A stretch of DNA of 64,000 nt from the NCBI GenBank assembly GCA_016718655.1, contig JADKCV010000006.1, positions 123,557 to 187,556 of the forward strand, in the 5' to 3' direction. Positions within the stretch are counted from its first letter, which is position 1; each line of letters opens with the position of its first letter. The translations under genes were made by a program, and so were the position numbers. Positions 44,251 through 52,199 of this stretch are shown here, piece after piece. The notes below the pieces were generated by a model that was not told where the DNA came from, ran no database searches, and saw only the letters and a list, made by a program, of their open reading frames with translations. Source of the stretch: Flavobacteriales bacterium (lineage in GTDB: Bacteria; Bacteroidota; Bacteroidia; Flavobacteriales_F; PHOS-HE28).

Positions 44251-44484
44251 GCGTGGGTCTTATCACGATCGGTCTGTATGACCAGTGTCCGGATGTGATA
44301 AGTTGGGATATCGATCTGAAGGGTGGATCTGCTTCGAACGAAGCGGCCAGGGTAGAATACCCTATCGGTTGGCGAACCGGGTGCCAACTTGCGCTGCTAA
44401 GACATCAAGCTCAGGGGCTGGTACGCATTGAGCCGTCAAGGACAATGCGATAACCCTATTGGTCGATGGGTCGAAAGAGAATGC
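44251..44484. repeat. Non-coding gap with small inverted repeats
   Basis: The gap between the terminator and the GH92 stop contains two inverted repeats. One has perfect 8-base arms CTTATCAC (44259-44266) and GTGATAAG (44295-44302). The other is AGGGTA-gaa-TACCCT around 44350-44364. Neither has a T run. No open frame with support lies here. They may be 3' mRNA ends of the reverse GH92 operon. Confidence 0.4.
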
Positions 44485-47478
44485 CTACTCGATCAGGATC
44501 TCATCGGCGAAGATCCAACTGGTTCCTCCAGCACCCGGATGACCTTCAGGACAGGGTCCAGCGTAACGCGCGATGACCTTGATATAACGGGCTTTGCGAC
44601 CGAGCTCCCCGGTCCTGATCTCCATCAGGCGGGCGCCCTCCAAGTCCCTGGGTACCGTGTTCACCACCGTGGTGCTGCTCCATTGGCGGCCGTTCGTGCT
44701 GGTCACGAACTCCACCTCGGCCGGATACCAGATCCAGCTCTTCGGGTCCTGCAGCACGCTCAGTCCGAGACGATCCACGCGCTGAGCACGCCCAAGGTCC
44801 ACGGTGGCCAGCAGGTCCTTTCCTTCAAAGCCCTGCCACTCGCCGGTGCGGAAGTCCTGACCACCGCGCAGTCCGTCCACCAAGGCCTGATCACCACCGG
44901 CCGCGTACTGGGCGGCATAGGTGCTCTCCAGGGTCATCGTCCGTTGTCCCTCGATCCGGACGAACTGCCCCGTGACACGGCGATCACCGGCGATGGCCGT
45001 GACCGCACTGCTACTGCGGATGATGAAGGGCTCCCGATAAGGGATCTCCGGACCATCGCCGATCCGGTAGAACAGATCTCCGGGTGTGATACAGCTCAGG
45101 GTGATCACCAGGCTGTCGCGGAAGGCAGCTCCTGCAGCGGAAATGATCGGCACGGCACCGACCATCGTCCCGGGCGCCTCCTCCAGTTGCATCGTGCTTG
45201 GGCCTGAACCGGCGCGTGGGCCCAGTTCAAAATGCAGGGCACCGCCCTTGATGAGATCGGAGTGATCCAGTTGCCTGAAGGCGGCAAGCTCGTTACCGTT
45301 CCACTGGACCGTCTCGATATGGTCCGCCTGGCCACCATGGATGTTGGAGGTGATGGTCAGGGGGCCCTGCGCGAGGTTCACCTTGATCTTCGGGAACAGG
45401 GGCTTGCCGATCGTGTAGGCCGGAAGGCCCGGGGTGGTGGGGTAGAGGCCCATGGCGCTCCACACGTACCACGCGCTCATCTGCCCACAGTCCTCATTCC
45501 CGGAAAGGCCGTCCGGAGCGTCCGCGTAGAGGTCGCGCAGGATATGGTCCACGTGTACCTCCGTGCTGAATGGCCGGTCGCTCTGGGCATAGAGGTAGGC
45601 GAAGTTGTGGCTGGGCTCGTTGCCATGCGCGTACTGCCCGATCAATCCGGTGATGTCGCTTTGGTCACGCCCGGTGGTGCTTTCCCGCGCTGCAAACAGC
45701 TCGTCCAGGCGCTTGGTCAATGCCGCCGCACCTCCGATCGTCAACTTATAGTGTTCCAGATCATGGGGAACGAACAGACCGTACTGCCAGGCATTCGCCT
45801 CCGTGAAATGGAAGTTCACCTCGTAGGGGTCGAAGGGCTCCACGAATCCACCGTTGCGTCGTGCACGGAAGAAGCCCGTGGTGGGGTCGAAGAGGTTCTG
45901 CCAGTTCCGGCTCCGCACGTAAAAGCGATCGGCGATGTACTGCTTGCCGATGGCCTCGGCGAAGCGGGCTATGCACCAGTCGTCATAGGCATACTCCAAG
46001 GTGCGGCTCACGCTCTCCGGCTCGTCCTCACTGCTGATGTAGCCCCGCTCGCGGTAAGCTTGCAGGCCGAAATGGTCCTGCTCCGCACTGGCGACCATCG
46101 CCTCCAAGGCCAGTTCCACATCGAAGTCACGGATCCCCTTGAAGTAAGCATCAGCGATGACGCTCACACTGTGGTAGCCGATCATGCAATCGGTCTCATT
46201 GCCCCAGAGCTCCCACACAGGCAGTCGTCCACCTTGCTGGTAGTGCAGCAGGAAGGTCTTGATCCAATCGCGTGTCATGTCCGGCTCCAGCGTGGCCATC
46301 AGCGGGTGCAGCGCGCGGAAGGTGTCCCACAGACTGAAGACGGTGTACACGTTGTGATCGGAGGTATGCACCTGCCCATCCATGCCGCGGTACTGCCCAT
46401 CCACATCGTTGAAGATGTACGGCGCCACATAGGTGTGATAGAGTGCCGTGTAGAAGGTGCGTTGCTGCTCGCGTGTGCCGCCCTCCACCTGGAACTTGTT
46501 CAGCTTGGCGTTCCAAGCAGCCTCCGCTTCACCGCGCACCTTGTCGAAGTCCCAATGGGGGACCTCGGCATCCAGATTGGCCCGGGCACCTTCTATGCTC
46601 ACGGCGGAGATGCCGACCTTGACGATCAAGGGTGCCTCCAACGCGCCAAAGCCATAGCCAGCTCCGAAACCATAGAGGTTCGATGGCATCACATCCTCTT
46701 CCTTTATCGGACTGCTGAAGCGAACGCAGTAGAACAACCGCTGGTCCTTGGCCCATGACGAGGATCGCCGTTCGCCGACAACTTCCGTCTCACTCACCTT
46801 CCGGATCTCGTGCCCCAAGAGCTTGTCGCGATGGGAGAGGTTGAGTATGACCCGTGCGGCCTGGCCTTGGGGAAAGGTGTATCGATGTACGCCGACCCGG
46901 GCGGAAGCGGTCATTTCCGCTGTGATGGCCGAACCTGGAATGCGCGTAGGACGGGCTGCTCGGATGGAACTGCCGTCGGCGCCTGTCGGGGGTGGTCCCC
47001 ACAAGTCCACCTTGTAGTAGCCCGCACTGGCAACTTCAGTGGTATGACTGAACAGGGAGCGCGTGGCAGAGCCGTCAAAGGCCATACCTCCACTCCCCGC
47101 GACAGGTGTGATCAGTACATCGCACAGGTCCGCCACACCCGTCCCGCTCAGGTGCGTATGGCTGAAGCCGTAGATGACGCTGTCGCTGTAGTGGTACCCG
47201 CCGCAGCCATCCCAGTCCATGTAACCATCGGGACGGGTATCGGGGCTGAGCTGCACCATGCCGTTGGGCACGCACGCACCAGGGAACGTATGCCCATGGC
47301 CACCGGTGCCGATGAAGGGGTTCACGAGGTCGCGCGCGATCGATGTCGAATTGTCGCGGGCGGTGTTCACCTGCGCTTTGACCGCCGCCGTCGCCGTTGC
47401 GCAGAACATCAGGCAAATAACTTGTAGCGTCGACCCAATGGGTCGACCTACAGCATTGGTGGGATGTGAATGTTCCAT
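44485..47478 (-). CDS. Glycoside hydrolase family 92 alpha-mannosidase
   Basis: This exo-alpha-mannosidase of about 997 residues probably removes alpha-1,2/1,3-linked mannose from glycans in a calcium-dependent way, as known for GH92. It has a signal peptide, then the family N-terminus (VNPFIGTGGHGHTFPGACVPNGMVQLSPDT), HTHLSGTGV, and the catalytic-site motif GNEDCGQMSAWYVWSAMGLYP. A chitobiase-like beta-domain and an F5/8-type-C-like domain end the protein (RIGDGPEIPYREPF; GGQDFRTGEWQGF). ATG 47478 was chosen; a TTG at 47484 would overlap the ROK stop. A large palindrome lies in the codons just after the start (47423-47452). It is last in the reverse MFS-ROK-GH92 group. Confidence 0.92.
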   Translation of the reverse strand: MEHSHPTNAVGRPIGSTLQVICLMFCATATAAVKAQVNTARDNSTSIARDLVNPFIGTGGHGHTFPGACVPNGMVQLSPDTRPDGYMDWDGCGGYHYSDSVIYGFSHTHLSGTGVADLCDVLITPVAGSGGMAFDGSATRSLFSHTTEVASAGYYKVDLWGPPPTGADGSSIRAARPTRIPGSAITAEMTASARVGVHRYTFPQGQAARVILNLSHRDKLLGHEIRKVSETEVVGERRSSSWAKDQRLFYCVRFSSPIKEEDVMPSNLYGFGAGYGFGALEAPLIVKVGISAVSIEGARANLDAEVPHWDFDKVRGEAEAAWNAKLNKFQVEGGTREQQRTFYTALYHTYVAPYIFNDVDGQYRGMDGQVHTSDHNVYTVFSLWDTFRALHPLMATLEPDMTRDWIKTFLLHYQQGGRLPVWELWGNETDCMIGYHSVSVIADAYFKGIRDFDVELALEAMVASAEQDHFGLQAYRERGYISSEDEPESVSRTLEYAYDDWCIARFAEAIGKQYIADRFYVRSRNWQNLFDPTTGFFRARRNGGFVEPFDPYEVNFHFTEANAWQYGLFVPHDLEHYKLTIGGAAALTKRLDELFAARESTTGRDQSDITGLIGQYAHGNEPSHNFAYLYAQSDRPFSTEVHVDHILRDLYADAPDGLSGNEDCGQMSAWYVWSAMGLYPTTPGLPAYTIGKPLFPKIKVNLAQGPLTITSNIHGGQADHIETVQWNGNELAAFRQLDHSDLIKGGALHFELGPRAGSGPSTMQLEEAPGTMVGAVPIISAAGAAFRDSLVITLSCITPGDLFYRIGDGPEIPYREPFIIRSSSAVTAIAGDRRVTGQFVRIEGQRTMTLESTYAAQYAAGGDQALVDGLRGGQDFRTGEWQGFEGKDLLATVDLGRAQRVDRLGLSVLQDPKSWIWYPAEVEFVTSTNGRQWSSTTVVNTVPRDLEGARLMEIRTGELGRKARYIKVIARYAGPCPEGHPGAGGTSWIFADEILIE
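47423..47452. repeat. 30-base palindrome near the GH92 start
   Basis: Arms TGTAG-C-GTCGACCCA and TGGGTCGAC-CTACA surround a single A. That gives 14 base pairs with one bulged C. In the predicted GH92 gene it encodes the n-region of the signal peptide. It resembles a REP-like or mobile palindromic unit more than normal coding sequence. Confidence 0.6.
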
Positions 47479-47480
47479 GT

Positions 47481-47816
47481 TCAAGTGCTAAGGGAACCCA
47501 GTGCCGCTGCGCCCAACAGCGCTGCATCGTCATCGGGCAGGGCAGAGACCGTGATGTCCACACGTCCCCGATAGATGTTCAACAAGGCCTCATGGAAGCG
47601 TTCACGCAAGGGGGCCATCAGCAGTTCGCCGTTGCGGGCGATCCCGCCGAACAGCACGATGCGTCCCGGACCGGTGGCACAGACCGCGTTCGCCAGGCCT
47701 ACGGCCAACCAGCCCACCGTCCGTTCGAAGGTGGCCAGCGCCGCAGCATCACCTGATCGTGCTGCTTCCGCGATGGGGAGCACGCCGGTGGCCGATAGGA
47801 TGCCCTGACCTTCCAT
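47481..47816 (-). CDS. ROK family sugar kinase, C-terminal part (frameshifted)
   Basis: This 111-residue frame continues the ROK protein from 48405: ATFERTVGWLAVGLANAVCATGPGRIVLFGGIARNGELL is the second ATPase subdomain with the usual FGG segment. It begins at ATG 47816 but the real gene continues without a break in the preceding frame (YAELSA) once one base near GCATGGAAGG is removed. The stop lies 2 bases before the GH92 ATG. Confidence 0.82.
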   Translation of the reverse strand: MEGQGILSATGVLPIAEAARSGDAAALATFERTVGWLAVGLANAVCATGPGRIVLFGGIARNGELLMAPLRERFHEALLNIYRGRVDITVSALPDDDAALLGAAALGSLST

Positions 47817-48405
47817 GCACTGCGCTCAATTCGGCATAGGTCTGCCGCATGCCGCGGATGCTGACGTAGGCCTCCAGGCATCCGCGTCGGCCGCAGGTGC
47901 AGGCACGCCCGTTCACATCCATGATCACATGCCCCAGTTCACCAGCATTCCCGGCGCTTCCCAACACCAACTGGCCGTTCACGATGAAGCCACTGCCCAC
48001 ACCCGTTCCCAGGGTGACCACCAGCAGGTCCCGGAAGCCCTGACCGGCACCGTAGCGCCACTCGCCCAAGGCGGCGGCATTGGCATCGTTGCCCAACACC
48101 GCGGGCACGCCCAAGCGATCGGCCATCATCCGGGCCAGGGGAACATCGTACTTCCAAGGAAGATTGGGGGCCATCTCGATGATGCCCGTGAGCTGGTTGG
48201 CGTTCGGCGCACCGATCCCCACGGCTTGCAGTGGTGGAAGGTCCTTTGATCTTATCAATTCATGGGCAGCCTGTGCCAGGGCATCGGTAAATGCCCGATC
48301 ATCCGCGTGGCCTTCCGTGGCGATCCGTGCTCGCGCGATCACCTGGCCGTGATGCACCAGACCCAGTTTGCTGGTCGTACCACCGATGTCGATGCCCAGG
48401 ATCAT
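47749..48405 (-). CDS. ROK family sugar kinase, N-terminal part (frameshifted)
   Basis: ROK kinases phosphorylate sugars such as glucose, mannose or N-acetylglucosamine. The phosphate-1 motif is LGIDIGGTTSKLGLV, the sugar site VGIGAPNAN, then LGNDANAAALGEW, LGTGVGSGFIVNG, GELGHVIMD, and the zinc-binding CTCGRRGCLEAY with the family Cys cluster. After YAELSA the frame runs out into nonsense residues. The ATG at 48405 forms an ATGA overlap with the MFS transporter stop, indicating coupled expression. A mannose or GlcNAc kinase role is inferred from the neighbours. Confidence 0.87.
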   Translation of the reverse strand: MILGIDIGGTTSKLGLVHHGQVIARARIATEGHADDRAFTDALAQAAHELIRSKDLPPLQAVGIGAPNANQLTGIIEMAPNLPWKYDVPLARMMADRLGVPAVLGNDANAAALGEWRYGAGQGFRDLLVVTLGTGVGSGFIVNGQLVLGSAGNAGELGHVIMDVNGRACTCGRRGCLEAYVSIRGMRQTYAELSAVHGRSGHPIGHRRAPHRGSSTIR

Positions 48406-49784
48406 GCCGTGATCGTCCGTTGGAGTGAACCCTTGAACCCGTACCAAGCCAGGTAGGCATAACAGATCATGGGCAGAACGAAGCTGCCGTGGAACCCGGT
48501 CATGGCGCCGTCCTGCACACCCACCAGGTCGATGATGGCGCCCTGCAGCGGCGGCACCAGGGCACCTCCCACGATCATCATCACCAGCAGGCTCGAGCCT
48601 TGGGCGGTGTCCTCACCAAGACCGTCGATGGCGAGCGTGAAGATGTTGCTCCACAGGATGGAGTTGAACAGGCCGATGGCGATGATGGCCCATACGGCGA
48701 TGAGGCCCTCACCGGCCACCACGATCCCGAGCAGCACCATTGCGACCGTGGCGAAAAGGCCCAGGGCCCGGGAAGCGTTCGGTCCCGCGAGCACGAATGC
48801 GGCCATGTTCAGCAGGATGAGCAGGGCCATGGGCCAGGCCTGCTCCAGTCCCAGGGCGGAACCAGCGTTCAATGCGACCAACAGGATGAACATCGCGGCG
48901 CCCACCGCCACCATGGCCAGGACCCGTTTGGCCATGGGCCAGCCTTTTGCCAGCGCGATCGCCCCCAGAAAACGACCGGTCATCGCGCCGCCCCAATAAA
49001 GGCTCAGGTAATGTTTGGCGTCATCCTCGCCCAGCCCGAGAATGTGCTCCAGACCAAGGAAGCTGATGATCAAGCTGCCGATGGCCACTTCGGCACCCAC
49101 GTAGCAGAAGATGGCCAGCATGCCCCAGCGCAGTTGTGGATGGCGAAGGGCCTTTCCGGTGGAAGGGCTGTCGACCCTCGGAGGTTCGGGAAGCCGGGTA
49201 AGCCGGACGACGAATGCGATCACCACCAGCACGGCGGCCAGCCCGAGATAGGGGAGTCGCACGGCGGTTGTGGGGTCCACCTGGTTGAAGATGAACCACC
49301 CACCGATCAGCGGCGCGAGCGTTGTCCCCAGCGAATTGAAGGCCTGTGCCAGGTTCAATCGGCTGCTGGCACTTTCCGGTGGACCAATGATGGCCACGAA
49401 GGGGTTCGCTGCGATCTGCAGCACGGTGAAGCCGAGCCCCAGTACGAAGAGCGCCGCGAGGTGGGCCGCATAGCTGTGCAAGACCGTGGCTGGCGCGAAC
49501 AGGGCACAGCCCAGGGCCGAGATCACCAGCCCAAGGATGAGCCCCTGCTTGTAGCCGATGCGCGCAATGGGATCGCTGGAGGAGACCGAAATGAGGTAGT
49601 AGGCCAATGAACCGATGAAGTAGGCACCGAAGAAGCAGAACTGCACCAGCAGGCTTTGGGCATAGCTCAGTTCAAAGAGCTGCTTCCAATGTGGCACCAG
49701 CACATCGTTCAGCACGGTGATGAAGCCCCAGAGAAAGAAGAGGGACGTCAGGACGGCCAGGGGCCGGGCGGTGGAAGTTGGCAT
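48402..49784 (-). CDS. Sugar MFS transporter (FucP/GluP-like)
   Basis: This protein of about 460 residues has 12 predicted transmembrane helices. The N-terminus LTSLFFLWGFITVLNDVLVPHWK and ANPFVAIIGPPESASSRLNLAQAFNSLGTTLAP are marks of the fucose/glucose/mannose permease group of MFS symporters. It would import a sugar with protons. ATG 49784 was chosen because homology begins there. It is the first gene of the reverse MFS-ROK-GH92 group and diverges from the asparaginase gene at 49891. Confidence 0.92.
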   Translation of the reverse strand: MPTSTARPLAVLTSLFFLWGFITVLNDVLVPHWKQLFELSYAQSLLVQFCFFGAYFIGSLAYYLISVSSSDPIARIGYKQGLILGLVISALGCALFAPATVLHSYAAHLAALFVLGLGFTVLQIAANPFVAIIGPPESASSRLNLAQAFNSLGTTLAPLIGGWFIFNQVDPTTAVRLPYLGLAAVLVVIAFVVRLTRLPEPPRVDSPSTGKALRHPQLRWGMLAIFCYVGAEVAIGSLIISFLGLEHILGLGEDDAKHYLSLYWGGAMTGRFLGAIALAKGWPMAKRVLAMVAVGAAMFILLVALNAGSALGLEQAWPMALLILLNMAAFVLAGPNASRALGLFATVAMVLLGIVVAGEGLIAVWAIIAIGLFNSILWSNIFTLAIDGLGEDTAQGSSLLVMMIVGGALVPPLQGAIIDLVGVQDGAMTGFHGSFVLPMICYAYLAWYGFKGSLQRTITA

Positions 49785-49855
49785 GAAGGGAGTTGGCGGC
49801 CACCAATGTAGTCGGGGCGGATGGATCGGGCACACCTTGCGACGTTGGCAAAGGG

Positions 49856-49883
49856 TTGCTGCCCCTCCTTGCCGCTATCTTCG
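49856..49883 (+). promoter_or_regulatory. Putative promoter of the glycosylasparaginase gene
   Basis: A TTG at 49856-49858 is 17 bases before TATCTTCG (49876-49883), close to the Bacteroidota pattern TTG-N17-23-TAnnTTTG. The ATG lies only 7 bases downstream, so the transcript may have little or no leader. Confidence 0.5.
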
Positions 49884-49890
49884 ACCCCCC

Positions 49891-50895
49891 ATGAGCGATC
49901 GGAGGCATTTCCTGAAAGTGGGTCTGGCCGGTTCGGCAGCTCTCGCTACCGGCTGCATGACAGGTGGCGAGCATCAAGGGCCGGAGACAGAAGCCCTACC
50001 CGCACGTAAAGTGCAGGGTCCGATCGTGCTGAGCACGTGGAAACACGGAATGGAAGCTAATGCCAAGGCGTGGAAGGTGCTTCAGAGCGGTGGCAGCGTG
50101 CTGGATGCCGTGGAACAGGGTGTGGCCGTGGTGGAAAGCGACTTCAGCAACCGCAGTGTGGGGCTAGGCGGCATGCCGGACCGCGATGGCAAGGTGACCC
50201 TCGATGCCTGCATCCAGGACCACGATGGACGCGCCGGTTCGGTGGCCTTCGTGCAACGTTTCGAGCACCCCGTGAGCATCGCCCGCGCCGTAATGGAGAA
50301 GACCCCGCACGTGATGCTGGTGGGCAGCGGTGCCGAACAATGGGCCCGAGAGAACGGCTTCACACCGCGCGAACTGGAGATCCCCGAGGTGCGCAAGGCC
50401 TGGCAGGAGTGGCTGGTGACCAGTGATTACAAGCCGGTCGTGAACATCGAGAACCACGACACCATCGGTATGATCGCCATGGATGCTCAAGGGCGCCTTG
50501 CCGGCAGCTGCACCACCAGCGGCATGGCCTTCAAGATCCATGGCCGCGTGGGTGATTCCCCGATCATCGGAGCAGGCCTCTTCGTGGATGGCGACGTGGG
50601 CGCAGCCTGTGCCACCGGAGTAGGGGAGCTCATGATCCGCACGGCGGCCAGCCATGCCGTGGTGGAACTGATGCGACAGGGACGCACGGCGGAGGAGGCC
50701 TGTCGCGAGGTGATCAAGCGGATCCTGCGGAAAGTGCCGGATACCGAAGGCCTTCAGGTGGGATTCCTGGCCCTGCGCATGGATGGCGACCACGGGGGTT
50801 GGAGCGTCTACAACGGCTTTGAAATGGCCCTTCAGAAAGGTGCGGCCGGCGAACTGATCGAATGCCGCAGCGAGCGGAAGTGGGAGGGCTCTTGA
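49891..50895 (+). CDS. N4-(beta-N-acetylglucosaminyl)-L-asparaginase (glycosylasparaginase)
   Basis: This 334-residue Ntn hydrolase of the aspartylglucosaminidase family cuts the bond between GlcNAc and asparagine in N-glycans. The autocatalytic nucleophile is Thr191 in NHDTIGMIA; GSCTTSGMAFKIHGRVGDSPIIGAGLFVDGDVGAACATGVGE is the beta-subunit substrate and oxyanion region. The N-terminus has a twin-arginine motif (DRRHFLKVG) and a possible lipobox (LATGC), so it is probably folded before export and may be acylated. It diverges from the MFS-ROK-GH92 operon. The set supports N-glycan breakdown. Confidence 0.92.
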   Translation: MSDRRHFLKVGLAGSAALATGCMTGGEHQGPETEALPARKVQGPIVLSTWKHGMEANAKAWKVLQSGGSVLDAVEQGVAVVESDFSNRSVGLGGMPDRDGKVTLDACIQDHDGRAGSVAFVQRFEHPVSIARAVMEKTPHVMLVGSGAEQWARENGFTPRELEIPEVRKAWQEWLVTSDYKPVVNIENHDTIGMIAMDAQGRLAGSCTTSGMAFKIHGRVGDSPIIGAGLFVDGDVGAACATGVGELMIRTAASHAVVELMRQGRTAEEACREVIKRILRKVPDTEGLQVGFLALRMDGDHGGWSVYNGFEMALQKGAAGELIECRSERKWEGS

Positions 50896-50903
50896 GTCCC
50901 CGG

Positions 50904-50935
50904 TTGCAGATCTCGGGTGATTCCGGCTACCTTTG
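50904..50935 (+). promoter_or_regulatory. Putative promoter of the 50941 gene
   Basis: TTG (50904-50906) and TACCTTTG (50928-50935) are separated by 21 bases, matching the Bacteroidota consensus exactly. The ATG follows 5 bases later, so this mRNA would be nearly or fully leaderless. Confidence 0.6.
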
Positions 50936-50940
50936 GTTCG

Positions 50941-51291
50941 ATGTCACGATCACGGACACTCCTCATAGCACTCTCCATTTCTGTGTCAGGCTTGGTTCAA
51001 GCCGTTCCACGCGGTGATGGCAGTGGCCATGCTGGTGGATCGCATTTGTCCGTGAGCGCCTCACGCTCATCCGCCTTTGTCACCATCCAACTTCATCACC
51101 ACCGCAAGATCGGTGTGGTCACCATGGAAGTGAAGGACGGCCAAGGCCGCACGCTTTACCGCGAGGAGGGAAAGGCGATGCAGGATGAATTGGTCCGGCG
51201 TTTGGACAAAGGGATACTTCCACGCGGAGAACATACGCTGGTAGTGACATCCAAGGACCTCACGCTCACAGAGCGTTTCACCGTCGAGTAA
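50941..51291 (+). CDS. Small exported protein of unknown function
   Basis: This 116-residue protein has a signal peptide (LLIALSISVSGLVQA). A single beta-rich domain follows, with VTMEVKDGQGRTLYREEGKAM and LPRGEHTLVVTSKD, in the style of a short T9SS-like or Ig-like beta-sandwich without the classic sorting motif. No family is recognised. It is transcribed from its own promoter and converges on the putative anti-sigma gene, 2 bases away. Confidence 0.65.
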   Translation: MSRSRTLLIALSISVSGLVQAVPRGDGSGHAGGSHLSVSASRSSAFVTIQLHHHRKIGVVTMEVKDGQGRTLYREEGKAMQDELVRRLDKGILPRGEHTLVVTSKDLTLTERFTVE

Positions 51292-51293
51292 TG

Positions 51294-52199
51294 TTACCAG
51301 CCTTGGGCCAGTAAGCCTCTGACCTCAGGATCATTGGCCATATTTCGGGATCGTTGTCGAACAGTGCCCTTCGACCTTTCCGTCCGAGCCTTGGTCTTCG
51401 TTATTTGAACACCGGACGCATTGCTCATGCTCTGGTTGGTCACCAGTTCCCGCACTTCCACCACCCGCACATCATCCAGGTCGACTGTTTCCGCAAGCGC
51501 AGGTACTGTCACCGTCGCCACAGCACCGGTCACAGGTGTCCCGACCACATCCTCCTGGCTCTCCTCTTCCAAGCTCGCCTCGTTGTTCCTCACCACGGCA
51601 TCCACTTCACCTGTGTTGTCGGATGAATGCTCAATTGCAACGGACCGATCCACAGCCTCTGCGGCATTCGGAGGGGCTGCTGCGGTTTCCGGCTGGGCCG
51701 CAACATCGCTCGGTGGTGTCACCGGAGTGAGGGCTGGTTCCTTGGAGGACCCGGGTTCCGTTACGGTCTTCTGTGGTACCTGGCGAACCTCGGCCAATTC
51801 CAGTTCACCTTTTCCAGGCAATACCACAGCAAGGTACACCCCCAACCCGATCAAAGCAGCCAAACTTCCAAAGGCCAATGCAGGCTTCCAATACGAGCGA
51901 TGCTCATCAATAGCGAACACACTTGCCAGGCTGTTCAGCCAGATCCGCCAAGTAGGCCGTTGCTGAGCCCTGAACGCGCCCATTACTCGGTCCCGTGTTT
52001 GTTCATCACCCTCGATCTCCTCACGCTGCTGCTCATCGTGTCGCACATGCAACAACAGGGCTCGCATGTTCTCATATTCCTCCCGGCCACCAAGATGGCG
52101 CATCACGTAAGCGCGCTCTTCTTCAAGCAGTGCGTCGAAGGACCGCTCGCTCAGCAAGTGTTCAATGTCCTCGGGGTCGTAGCGTTCATGCCTTTCCAT
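51294..52199 (-). CDS. Putative anti-sigma factor / membrane regulator
   Basis: This 301-residue protein has an acidic N-terminal helix region (residues 1-95), a transmembrane helix at about 105-128 (ALAFGSLAALIGLGVYLAVVL) and a low-complexity Pro/Ala/Val-rich outer part. Its start overlaps the end of the upstream ECF sigma gene. The position and layout suggest it binds and restrains that sigma factor. No zinc-binding anti-sigma motif (HxxxCxxC) is visible, so this is inference. Confidence 0.65.
   Translation of the reverse strand: MERHERYDPEDIEHLLSERSFDALLEEERAYVMRHLGGREEYENMRALLLHVRHDEQQREEIEGDEQTRDRVMGAFRAQQRPTWRIWLNSLASVFAIDEHRSYWKPALAFGSLAALIGLGVYLAVVLPGKGELELAEVRQVPQKTVTEPGSSKEPALTPVTPPSDVAAQPETAAAPPNAAEAVDRSVAIEHSSDNTGEVDAVVRNNEASLEEESQEDVVGTPVTGAVATVTVPALAETVDLDDVRVVEVRELVTNQSMSNASGVQITKTKARTERSKGTVRQRSRNMANDPEVRGLLAQGW

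Noticed and set aside
45232..46758. 508-codon forward open frame inside GH92
   Set aside because: The reverse strand encodes a complete GH92 enzyme with clear motifs; the forward frame has no domain and is a shadow.
48489..49610. Forward open frame opposite the MFS transporter, rich in His, Gln and Asp
   Set aside because: The composition is what a membrane protein gives when read in reverse; the transporter motifs are clear.
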